64,000 nt of DNA from Raphanus sativus (taxonomy: Eukaryota; Streptophyta; Magnoliopsida; Brassicales; Brassicaceae), in contig NC_079512.1 of the NCBI RefSeq assembly GCF_000801105.2, positions 25,499,848-25,563,847 on the forward strand. Reading direction: 5' to 3'. Shown one piece after another: positions 1-10,434 of the stretch (its first letter is position 1; the number at the start of each line of letters is the position of its first letter). The translations under genes were made by a program, and so were the position numbers. The notes beneath the pieces were generated by a model. The model had not been told where the DNA came from. It saw only the letters and a list, made by a program, of their open reading frames with translations, and searched no databases.

Positions 1-925
1 TATTTTAAAAGGTTATATAATGATATATAGACAATAATACAATTAATTTTCCAACTAAAGAAACAATTGACATACAATTCTATCAAAGTTTCATACACTG
101 CCTAAATGAGTTGTAAATATTATAATTTAAAGAATTTACAACACAAACGTATAAGCTCACTAATGAAATAATAAAATGACATATTGCATGATGTAATCAA
201 CACAATAATATTTGGCATGATGTTTCAACTATATATGAGGTATTAATAAACATAATGTTAATTCTTTTTAAAATTAATATATAATAGACATGAACATCCT
301 TATTAAAATAGTTTATATACTTTAAGAGAAATATATATCCGCTTAAAAAGATTTAAAGTATAGCATATGCAGAATAATATGTATGTTTTATGATATAATA
401 ACTTGATTGAATCATATTTGTAAAATAATATAAATCAAAACAAATAAGAAGAGGAAGAACAAATGAATAACAAAAGAATTAAAGAAAAATGAAAGATAAT
501 AGTAGATAGTAGATGAATGGTTGTGATTGATTAGGATTATATATTGTAATATTACATAACATATATAGCTTAGTCTAGCTATAGTTTTGATATGCTTATA
601 GGATGAACTATAGTTTTTTTTTGATGGTTATACAATGCAATTTCTATCTTAATCTTTTTCGTAAATCTCTATCTAATTAATTTAGTTTTGTTTGATAATA
701 TTAATGACGAGTGTTGAACGTTAAGTGTTAACCGGAGGTATGGGTTTTGAATTTTTCCCCCAATAATCTGTATGTAAATTATGGTGTTATTTGTTGTCAA
801 AAAAAAAATTATGGTGTTATTTTGAAACTGCATGAATCGTTGAATCTTCTAGCGTGACGATTGAGTACGAAACAATCAAAACTAAATGAAGATTAAGAAA
901 TTAGCAATTACATACAATGTTTATA
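1..925. other. AT-rich intergenic DNA
   Basis: No coding region can be supported on either strand. The stretch is very AT-rich and stop-dense. It holds one small insertion footprint near 776-822: a 17-bp direct repeat flanking a short A-tailed insert, described among the findings. Otherwise I see nothing. Confidence 0.6.
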
Positions 926-1154
926 CTCCCTCTGTTTCATTATAAGTGTCATTTTAGACTTTTGCACACGGATTAAGAAATCATTTAATTTTGCATATTT
1001 TCAATATAAAAACATCATTACCGATACAATTCAACCAATAGAAAAATAGAATGGAGAATAAAGTTAATAAATTTTGCATTGAAACTCTAAAACGACACTT
1101 ATTTTGCAACGAAAAAAATTCTCTAAAACGACACTTAATATGAAACGGAGGGAG
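926..1154. mobile_element. Stowaway-type MITE (Tc1/mariner class)
   Basis: The left end reads ctccctctgtttcattataa and the right end is its near inverted complement, finishing in gaaacggagggag. Both ends are flanked by TA (924-925 and 1155-1156), the expected target duplication. The length of 229 bp and the CTCCCTC(T/C)GTTTC terminus are typical of plant Stowaway MITEs. The right terminal repeat is partly duplicated: the 17-bp ctctaaaacgacactta occurs at 1085-1101 and 1121-1137 around a 19-bp A-rich insert, so a later small insertion hit the element. It has no coding capacity. Confidence 0.85.
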
Positions 1155-1706
1155 TATATTTTTGTATCACCGACGTATATAACACAGATAAAAGTATAAT
1201 TGAATGCAATCTGAATTCTGTAAATGTATTCAATGTAGCCGAAATTTACTTTTGTTTTCATTGCCCCATATGGTTACATCCGTCTTTCATCAAAATGAGA
1301 ATAAAAGAAAAATAACACCGTAAGTAAACAAAGTCCCAAGAAAACATGCGTAGATCGTAGAATTGGTGGCTTTTCATCAAATAACAAATCGAATTTATGA
1401 ACGCACATGCTCGTCGTCATCGACACCCTTCGGTCTCGTATATTAATTGTACCTTTGTCAAACGTTTTATGTATGGTGGTCCTTAGAGCTCCCACATGAC
1501 ATGATCACATGATTTATACTACTTTTTATATTGTCACTTAATTAGCTCGTTTCTCTATTTTGGGGGCATTAAACTCAAAGTTTATGTACTATTCAGATTG
1601 ATAGTCCACACACTCTCCAATATATAAGATCGTTTGAACTTATATCAAATCAGTCAGTTAGAAACATGATGTTTAAGACTGTTTGATTCGAATACGAACC
1701 TTGTTT
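1155..1706. other. intergenic, no feature seen
   Basis: Open frames here are short, lack recognisable domains and overlap the MITE edge. I see no gene, RNA or repeat that can be supported. Confidence 0.5.
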
Positions 1707-1786
1707 CAAATAGACGACAACGTTTTCACGAGTCGCGATGGTCTTAATGGTCAGCCATGTTGGTCGAATCACTACCCATCACCGAT

Positions 1787-1980
1787 CAAATAGACGACAA
1801 CGTTTTCAGTTCCCCTGGCTACTAATTTTGCTGCTTATATAAGTTTTGGATATTAGATTCATCCCTCATAAACTGTATGAATTGTATTTTGTATGAATCC
1901 ACCTATGAATGTAGGCAAGAATGTGCTTCCAGGCAGCAAAATTAGTAGCCAGGGGAACCGAAAACGTTGTCGTCTATTTG
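1787..1980. repeat. long near-perfect inverted repeat (hairpin-forming)
   Basis: The arms at 1787-1834 and 1933-1980 are each 48 nt and complementary at 47 positions. The only mismatch is A:C in a + strand transcript and would be a U:G wobble in a - strand transcript. The loop is 98 nt. The outer 22 nt of the left arm also occurs as a direct copy at 1707-1728. No TA or 8-bp target duplication was found at the arm ends, so it is not an obvious MITE. A foldback of this length could feed Dicer-like processing, as in young MIRNA or siRNA hairpin loci, but nothing here proves transcription. Confidence 0.75.
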
Positions 1981-2379
1981 TATATATTATACTTATGCAC
2001 CAGGAATTAACGTTACGGCCGTCCAAAGGTTCATAACTAATTTGGTTTAGGAAAATATAGGAGTAGATTCAGACTATATATAAGACTATCCATGTAATGT
2101 ATACTGAATTAAGAAAATGGTACCTCTCTGGCTAACAAAAACCATGACTATGAGAAGTTGGCAATTGATACATTTTTTTTGGGTAAAATGTTAAATGGCA
2201 ATTGATACATTGTTGACAGTTTACGGTATTTTGGGGATGCATTCCTAACAAATGAACATATGTTTTTTTTCAAGGAAAAAAAATCACGTAGATAATAACA
2301 ATGCATATATTAGGACGTAGGAACTCCTCGAATATCATTTCAAAAGGGCATGAAATACCAAATGCACAGCTTATGTATC
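1981..2379. other. intergenic; small A/T-tailed insertion footprint
   Basis: No gene is seen. A 16-bp direct repeat, tggcaattgatacatt, lies at 2159-2174 and 2196-2211 around a 21-bp T-rich insert. This resembles a truncated retroposon with its target duplication. Confidence 0.5.
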
Positions 2380-3287
2380 CAGTGGCAGAGCCGGAATGTT
2401 TTTGTACCGGGGTCAGTAATTAACATATATATATTAAAAAGATACGGATAAAAAAATTGCCGATAAAAAAGGATATATAGTTATTCATAAATGGTTAAAA
2501 TAAGTTTTAAAAAAAGTATTTTCCTATAGCTTAAAATATTTTTGTTAAGATTGGATTTTTAAAATCTTTAAATAGTTTTTAACAAAAAAAAAGAGTCATT
2601 TAAAAACTATTCACTGGTATAATTTTGTAATACTATTTTCATAATTTTATTTCTATAAAATTTTCACAGTTATTTTAAAAAATTAAATTAAAAATCTCGA
2701 AAATCTTTTAAAGACTAGATAATTCACAAAAGCTTGTGAGTACATTAGTAGCTTTCATGTTTTATCAAATTCTAAATAAAATCCAAAGATAAATATAGAG
2801 AATTAAATTAAAAATGTAAAAGAAAATAACTTGAACATACAAGATGTTTTTTGTTTTCAAAAAGAAAACATACACGATGTTTTATATTTTCTAGCTCACA
2901 AAAAGGAGAAATGAAATGGTAGGCTAACTTTGATTTTTAAAAAGTAGGCTAAGTCAGAGTTTTTGACTATTTCAAAATATGAGTTTTATGTTTTGCTAAA
3001 AAAATAATATAATTATATAATATTTTAAAGTTTTGTAATATTTGTATTGTATTTAAAGTGGATTTAAATTATAAATGAACATAAAATCAGAATAAATATG
3101 AGTTTAAGTCTCTAATTATTACTTGGCCAATTAAATCAAGCCTTTGTTTTCATTGTTTTATTTTTTATGGGGTCACACTATAATATTTGGTGGGGTCATA
3201 ATATTTTTTCATGAAAAAAAAAACTTGTATTTTATAAATAAGGTGGGGTCAGCTGACCCTCCTCCACCCTTTATGGCTCCGCTCCTG
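2380..3287. mobile_element. non-autonomous hAT element with 8-bp TSD
   Basis: The element begins cagtggcagagccggaa and ends ttatggctccgctcctg, imperfect inverted termini (12 of 17 match) of the CAGTGGCGGAGC class common in Brassicaceae hAT elements. It is flanked by an exact 8-bp duplication, tatgtatc (2372-2379 and 3288-3295), diagnostic of hAT transposition. Subterminal ggggtca motifs occur near both ends. The 908-bp interior is AT-rich and has no transposase frame. A smaller A-rich insertion with a roughly 17-bp direct repeat (2834-2850, 2867-2883) lies inside. Confidence 0.88.
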
Positions 3288-3295
3288 TATGTATC

Positions 3296-4200
3296 GATGT
3301 ACGTATAAATGTCTCATGTGACCAATGAATCCATGAGAAGGCAACAATAATTTTTTGTTGTTATTATTATTATTATTATTATTTATTTATTTTTGAAGGT
3401 TATATATTATTAAAATTGAAGTATCTTTTGATAATGTTTAGAGACATTGATGATAGGATAAATGAGAATTATTTGAAAATATAAATATCATATTCAGTAT
3501 TTCTTTTTATTTACACATTAAGTCATTTCATTTACAATAAATTAAATATTTTCTTTTGTATTTCTTTTTATTTACAGATTCTACCATTGTATTTAAAATC
3601 AATTTAAATTAATTAATTAGAATGATTGTTGTTATTTTGTGGTGAAAATAAAAACACAAACTGAAATATATAATATATATTATATAAAATAATTTTTAAA
3701 TATAATATTACCATATTTAGTTTAGTCAAATATAAAAAAATTTGAGAGTTCAGTTTTCAAGAAAACAAAATATCATAAAATTAATAGTAATTCATAGAAA
3801 ACTAATACAAAAAAAATTAAAAGTTTTTGTATGTTGTTTTTATTTTAAGATAAAATGATAAAAACAACATGTTAATATATAAATAGTACAATTATATTAA
3901 ACTGCATCAAGTTATAAATTTTTTAATATAATATTATGTACAAATAAAAAAATTATTATCAAACATCTATATTATTAAATAATATATTTTACTCTATATG
4001 TAAATTAAAAAGGTAAAAAATATGCATAAGACTTTTTTTTTATAAAATCAGCGGTTTATGAGTTTATATTGAACACAAATTAAATCAATCATTTGCGCGT
4101 AGGCGTGGATCAAATTCTGGTTCTTTTCAAAACAAAAACTAAAAGTATGCTTACAAGCCATGATCCATGAATCCTACAGTAATTATTAGAGACTAAGTCT
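3296..4200. other. AT-rich intergenic DNA with (ATT)n
   Basis: A short ATT microsatellite lies at about 3357-3385. The rest is low-complexity AT-rich sequence with no supportable gene. Confidence 0.55.
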
Positions 4201-4321
4201 CTAATAGTAATAACAAAGAAAGAAAGAAAGACAGCAACGTGAAGCACTTAAGCCACGAACCAACATATATAAAGATAAGAGAAGACAACTGTCTAGATAA
4301 GAACACCACAGAAAATTAGCT

Positions 4322-4732
4322 TGCTCCTCCACGGCCATACGCTCTCCACGAGGACCACGACCGCATTTAATTCCACGACATCTACCAAAAGGAGAGGAGG
4401 ACATATCTTGGAATTTTTTAGAAGGTTTGGCAAGGCGATCTCTCAGAAATCTTTTTCCAGAAACTGTCAAAGGATCTTCAGCAGGAAATACTTCATCCTC
4501 TTCTGAATCATCAACAGAGAAAACATCTTATCCAGTAGATTCTAAAGCAGCAAAAGAATTACTTCCAAAGGTATCCACTACAATCTCTTCATTACCCAAA
4601 CCTTTACTGTCACATTGTACATGTTTACCAACTGAAATTTCACGTACTTCTGTTAAAGAAGAAGCAGCGTCAAACACAGCACTGATTAAACTTCTTCTGA
4701 GCTCTGGGAGGTCTAGTGACTCCAGGGAATAA
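4322..4732 (+). pseudogene. unrecognised serine-rich ORF, probably a gene fragment
   Basis: One frame stays open for about 136 codons without an early ATG (first Met at 4427) and ends at a TAA at 4730-4732. The composition is protein-like rather than random: a basic stretch (ARRSLRNLFPETVKG), then a Ser/Thr/Glu-rich acidic part (SSSSESSTEKTS) and further Lys/Glu-rich sequence. GC content is clearly higher than in the flanks, as in plant exons. I do not recognise the family, and no second exon could be joined with confidence. It could be an exon of a decayed gene or a fragment captured by a transposon. Confidence 0.3.
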
Positions 4733-4831
4733 TTTGCTAGGGAGATAACCTCAGAAATTTTGTCAAAAAAATGAAAAGATAACCTCAGAAACGTGTGAAA
4801 CTTCTAACTCTGGAAACTGTGACGTATGATA

Positions 4832-5074
4832 TTTCCTCCGGTTTATTATAAGTGTCATTTTAACATTTTTCACGGAGATTTAAAAATTGTATAATAGACT
4901 AATATATCTCTATTTAATATATGATTAACTAAATGAGTGATTAAATAAAAATATATAGGTTATTCAAAAGGGTAAAAAATAAATTTAATGTACAAATTAT
5001 ATTGGAATTGTAGAATGACACTTTTTGAAATAAAATAAAAAACCAAAATGACATTTATTATGAAACAAATATAG
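4832..5074. mobile_element. degenerate Stowaway-type MITE
   Basis: The left end, tttcctccggtttattataa, and a right end containing tgacatttattatgaaac are diverged inverted copies of the terminus seen at 926-1154. TA dinucleotides border both ends (4830-4831, 5075-5076). It is about 243 bp, AT-rich and non-coding. Confidence 0.65.
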
Positions 5075-5076
5075 TA

Positions 5077-6700
5077 CATGCTAATAATTTATTATAATTG
5101 TTATTATGCTAACTAGGTAAGAAATTCGTGCAATACCGAGTGGAAACTAATTTTATTAAATAAATATAGTATATTCCATAACTTATATTTTTATACAAAA
5201 TATCTTTATTTTTGTTTTTGAAAAATTCCATGTGTCACAATATTAATTGCATGTGCCTATATTCATTTACATATACTGTTACACATTTGACAACCTGTTT
5301 AAAACAATAAAATTTAGGATAAAAGATACATTTTTTTGTGAAATCATATTATTAATAGTTATATTTCAAAACATATAATTGTGTTGGTATAATAAGGTTA
5401 ATCCTACTTTTCATTAAACTTAATTTATGAAAATATTGGTTGGTATGATAAATAAAATAACAAAAATAATATCTATTAAACCTTTGCAATTTTGAATATG
5501 AAAAATATACTCTTAGACATTTTAAATAATTTTATTATTAATAATATAGAGAAAGAAACAAGAGATAATATTTTCATACATATTATATAATGATCGAAAT
5601 CTAAAAATACTTCCATGTTTTTGTCTCTAATGGTAAGAGACAGTTTTTTGAAGATATACAAACATGGCTTTCCTCTTTATTTCAAATACTACTTGATAAC
5701 AAGTGAATCTAATATGATAAAAGAATTGTTACTTCAATTATTCTGTACTTAACTGAAAATTTAGTTTTAACCAACCAAAGAAAAATAGTATGAGACCTCA
5801 AGACATAATTATTAATATATTTAATTTTGTAAATATATAAAGTTAATAAAATAAGTAAACTACCAAATAAATTGAATCACCCAAATAATTTTAGATAGTT
5901 TTAAGATTTATTAAAAAGGTATATAAAATTAGGTATTAAATGAACGGAAAAAAAAATTATTTACACATTTGAATACTTATTGAAAACAAATGTAACTTTC
6001 CATGTTTATATGTATTCTCCAAATACCTTTAATGATCTTTGAATAATTATCTCATTTATATATTTTTGATTGTTGTGAATTTTTTGTTAGTCACTTCCTA
6101 CAACTCCTTATATAGGATACTAAGCGTTGCAGTGGTCGACAATCAAATATTGCAAAGATTGGCCAATTGTTGTAATGGTAATATCAAAAGTTGCAATGGC
6201 TCATCACTAAATGCTACAATCCAAAATTACAATGGTTCATCACCACATATTGCAAACGTTCATCATAAAAAATTAAAAAAAAATTCTTTAATCAGTTGCA
6301 AATGTTCATCTAGACAATTGTAATTGTCCACTTAATAGTTAAATAGATTCAGCTAAGTCTTCATCAATATTTCTCTATTTAAGTGTATAAATAGATAAAT
6401 AAGTAATATATATATATATATATCAAATTCGTATATAAATGAAAATATGCATATATAAAAATATTTATTCTCGTACTAAATATTTATCTACAAATAAATA
6501 ATATTGTCTAAATAGTTTGAAAATTTTATCTTAAATTCGTATAAACAGAACTAAATCAGAATAAAAACACACACAAAATATTTCTAGATATATAATATTA
6601 GAAATAATTAAATAACTCAACCAACCAAATTACCTGAATATTATCGAATTTTAAATAATTTCTAAAATATATGTACGTAGATATGAATATGAATGAAAAG
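5077..6700. other. AT-rich intergenic DNA with short repeated motif
   Basis: No gene is supported. At about 6160-6325 a short unit resembling ttgcaatggttcatcac recurs several times in degenerate form (for example near 6190, 6225 and 6295). An open frame across it is a by-product of this repeat. A (TA)n run lies near 6407-6422. Confidence 0.45.
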
Positions 6701-8374
6701 ACAAATCCTTAAAAATAGTTATAATTTTTAGGATGAATATATACATATATATATTGACAATCTCTTAAAAATCGATGAAATTTTCAGAATGAAATTACAT
6801 ATTCTTACACACTTTTGCAGCCAATTATAAGTTGTTGCATTATGGAAAAATAAACATCATTATGAAAATATACATCTTTAGACATTTTTAAACATTTTTT
6901 AAAATAAAATTTAGGTTTTCGGATGAAAAGATATATCTCTTGACATTTTTTTTGCAATCCAAACACACACATCTCAAACTTTCTATATAATCTAAGTGTG
7001 TAAAATATATAGAAATGAAAGTTTGTATTGATGGAACATGCATGGTAAAAATGCAGTTTTGTAAAAAAGCACTAAATTGTAATAGGTAACAACCAAACAT
7101 TACAATGGTTAGTTAAAAATTATAACTGTAAACACCAAAAAAGTGTAGAAGTTCATCACAAAAATCTACCACTCCCAGTAATTAAGTTATACAAAAATCA
7201 AATTACCTGAACATTTTTAGATAATTTCAATATTGACTAAATGTATATGAAATGTATATCAAGTGAAATAAAAATAACACATTAAAAATATATGCGAATT
7301 TAGAATAAAAATATATCCTACAAATTTTAGAATTTTGTAAAATCTATGATATTTGTTTTTTCGGAAAACATATCTTTAGAAAAAATATATTTTAAAACTA
7401 TAAAAAGTTTATGATAAAAATACATTGTTAAAAACTTTTTAACAATCTCTTAAAACTAAATGAAAATTTTAACAAGAAAAGATAAATCCATATGAAAATA
7501 CACATTAATTCTTATACATTTCAACAATCTCTTAAAAATCAATGCTATGATTAAGATTAAAATACACAATTTTCACTTGTCAAATGTCTAAACAGTTTTT
7601 AAAAATGAAAAGACATGTTTTTGACATGTCTTTTTGGATTCTTATTTAAAATTAAAAGGTACACATTCTTATAATCATAATAATATCTTTACACATTTTC
7701 ACAATCTCTTAAAAACCATTTTATTTTTTACTATAAAAATCCCTTCTTATAATGATAAGACATATATTTACACATTAAAAATCTATTATAAATCATTTTT
7801 AGGATGACAATACATTTCATTATGAGAAGATACTATTTTAAAAATGAAAAGATACATCATTATAAAAAGATGCTTCCCTAGACATTTTTTTTAAAAAAAC
7901 TAATGAAATAAATAAGATGAAAAGACACAACCTTTCACATTTATTGGGATTTCTATAAAAAAACATTCTTAGAAATGATAAGAAACATCTTTACACATTT
8001 TCACAATCTCTTAAAATCATTTCACTTTTAGAATGAAAACATACATTCTTATTATGATAATATATATATATATATATATATTTATACATTTATATACAAT
8101 ATTATAACTCATTGCATTTTTAGGATGAAAAAACTTTCATTATAAGAAAATGCATTTTATGATGAAATGACACTACAATTTAAACAAAGGTACCCCAAGA
8201 CATTTTATAAAAACTAAAGAAAAATTTAATATGAAAAATACAACCTTTCACATTTATTGGGATTCCTATGAAATAATAAAATAAATTCTTAAAATGATAA
8301 GAAACATCTTTACACATTTGCACAATTTCTTAAAACAGTTTCATCCTTTAGCATAAAAATGTATTTTTATGATG

Positions 8375-8418
<44 letters not shown>

Positions 8419-8960
8419 CACATTTTTACAACCTAATATAAATCATTGAACTTTTAGGATGAAAACAAATTTGATTATAAGAAAATATATTTTCATGATC
8501 AAAAGAAACATCATTATTAGAAAAAATGCCCCCTACTCATTTTAAAAAAATAATGAAGTTTTTAAGATGAAAATACATAACTTTTCAAATTTATTAGGAT
8601 TCATATTATTAATAGATTTTAGATAAAAATATATGTCCTAGACATTTATGCTTTAAGAATCTATGGAGCTTTAAAATAAAATAAAAATGTCTTTAGACAA
8701 AAGAAAAGCAATTTTAAAAACTATAAAATTGTATGATAAAAAGAGACATTCTTATACATTCTTTAATTATCTTTTTAAAGTTCACTTAATTTTTAACATG
8801 AAAAGATACATTTTTATGAAAAGAGATTTTCTTATACATTTTAAAAATTTTCTTATAGACTAATGGAATGTTTAAGATCAAAGACATATTCTTTTCGCAT
8901 GTTAGATGTCTAAAAAAATTTTAAAATGAAAAGACGTCCTCTGATATTTTTTGGATTCTT
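6700..8960. repeat. degenerate AT-rich tandem array, unit about 320 bp
   Basis: Diverged phrases recur in order. A phrase like acaacctttcacatttattgggat occurs near 7928, 8248 and, more diverged, 8578. A phrase like catctttacacattttcacaatctctta occurs near 7687, 7987 and 8308, followed by (TA)n blocks at about 8049-8080 and 8375-8414. Spacings of about 300-335 bp imply old tandem copies of one unit. Flanking sequence back to about 6700 shows the same vocabulary in more decayed form. No coding capacity is seen. It may be a decayed satellite or the tandem interior of an old element. Confidence 0.55.
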
Positions 8961-10102
8961 ATATAAAATATAGATATATTTTCCTAATATTCTGTTAATA
9001 TTTAATAATATAATTTTATATATTGTTAATATTTCTTTTTGAAACACTTTTTTAGAAACACATATATTTTAATATCTCATAACACAAATTTATATATTAT
9101 TAAAATGCAGCAGAAGCGTTTTAACTTATACATATTTTATTTGTTTTTTTGTAAACAAAAATAGTTAAATCCGGCTCTATTAAAGACACAAATCTAATCT
9201 TTCGGGTAGGAGGTGCAGTCAACAGATAGACTATTTCCCGAATATTCAAATGGTTTGTAAGCATGGACTCATATCATGGCTACATGTGGAATTATACATT
9301 TTTATATATATAATATTTTAAATTAATAAAATAATATATGACTAAATTTGTTTCAAAAACTATATGGAACACTTAACAATACAATTAGTTATTACTTAAT
9401 CATTTGAATCCTTTCATAAATCATATGGATTTAATCAGTAATTTTTTGAACAACTTATATGACCGTTATTATATTTGCCACTTTTCACTATTTCAAGTGG
9501 TGACCCTTTTTATGAATCAATCTAATAATCTTTCAACTATGCATAATTTTTTTTGGACAAAACAATTACCCAAAATTTGATAGAAATACAATAGCAAAAC
9601 AAAAAATAAATTATACGCTTGATCCATAACAAAAAACGCTCACGCCGTGTTACGTTCCCTGGATGCACACGTTCATATGAACCGGTGTATGACCTTCATC
9701 ACACAGAATAATGGTTACATGTTTTAAATTTTCTTCTCGATTACTAAATCAACAAACACTAACAATACCGTGAGTTGAAAATCAATCATCCACCTCCTTT
9801 TGTTCTCTTTGTAATACTTTAAAACTTTAAAATACTATTTTTATTCTATACATTAATATAATGGTGATTTTTTCGTATGTTGTTAGTAACTTTTCATAAC
9901 AACACGAATTTGTAACCGTCGCAAAAGGTTTCAGCATAAACCGCATGCATGCAAAACAATCTTTTCAGAATCATAATATGCATGCGCATGTGAACAAAAC
10001 AAAATTCAAGAGTAAAATATTATTGTTACCAAAATTTACCGACGAAAATGACATGATCGAACATTCTTCTAAAACGAAGTGTATGAATAATGTGTTCATG
10101 GA

Positions 10103-10133
<31 letters not shown>

Positions 10134-10434
10134 GCAAATTTGTAAGAAAGAAAAACCATAATTTTCATCATGTAGAGAAAAAATTAAACTAGTAACTTTA
10201 TTGTTTTTGTTTAATTTTTTTTTACTTATTATTTTGTTGACGATATTTCATTTGAATATTTTCTGAGAATTTGTAACATTAAACTGCACATAACTTTTTT
10301 CTTTGCCATTTTAATTAATTTTCTGATAGATTTACAAAGAATTCATGGACATGTACTATTTATAGTTTTTGAAAGATCTATATAAATGACTTTTCAGATT
10401 ATAGGTAATTATTTTATAATCCCTTGCCTCCTCC
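8961..10434. other. intergenic region upstream of GINT1
   Basis: AT-rich sequence with an (AT)n microsatellite at about 10105-10131. Two open frames across that microsatellite are artefacts. The GINT1 core promoter should lie in the last few hundred bases, but I cannot point to a clear TATA box. Confidence 0.45.
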
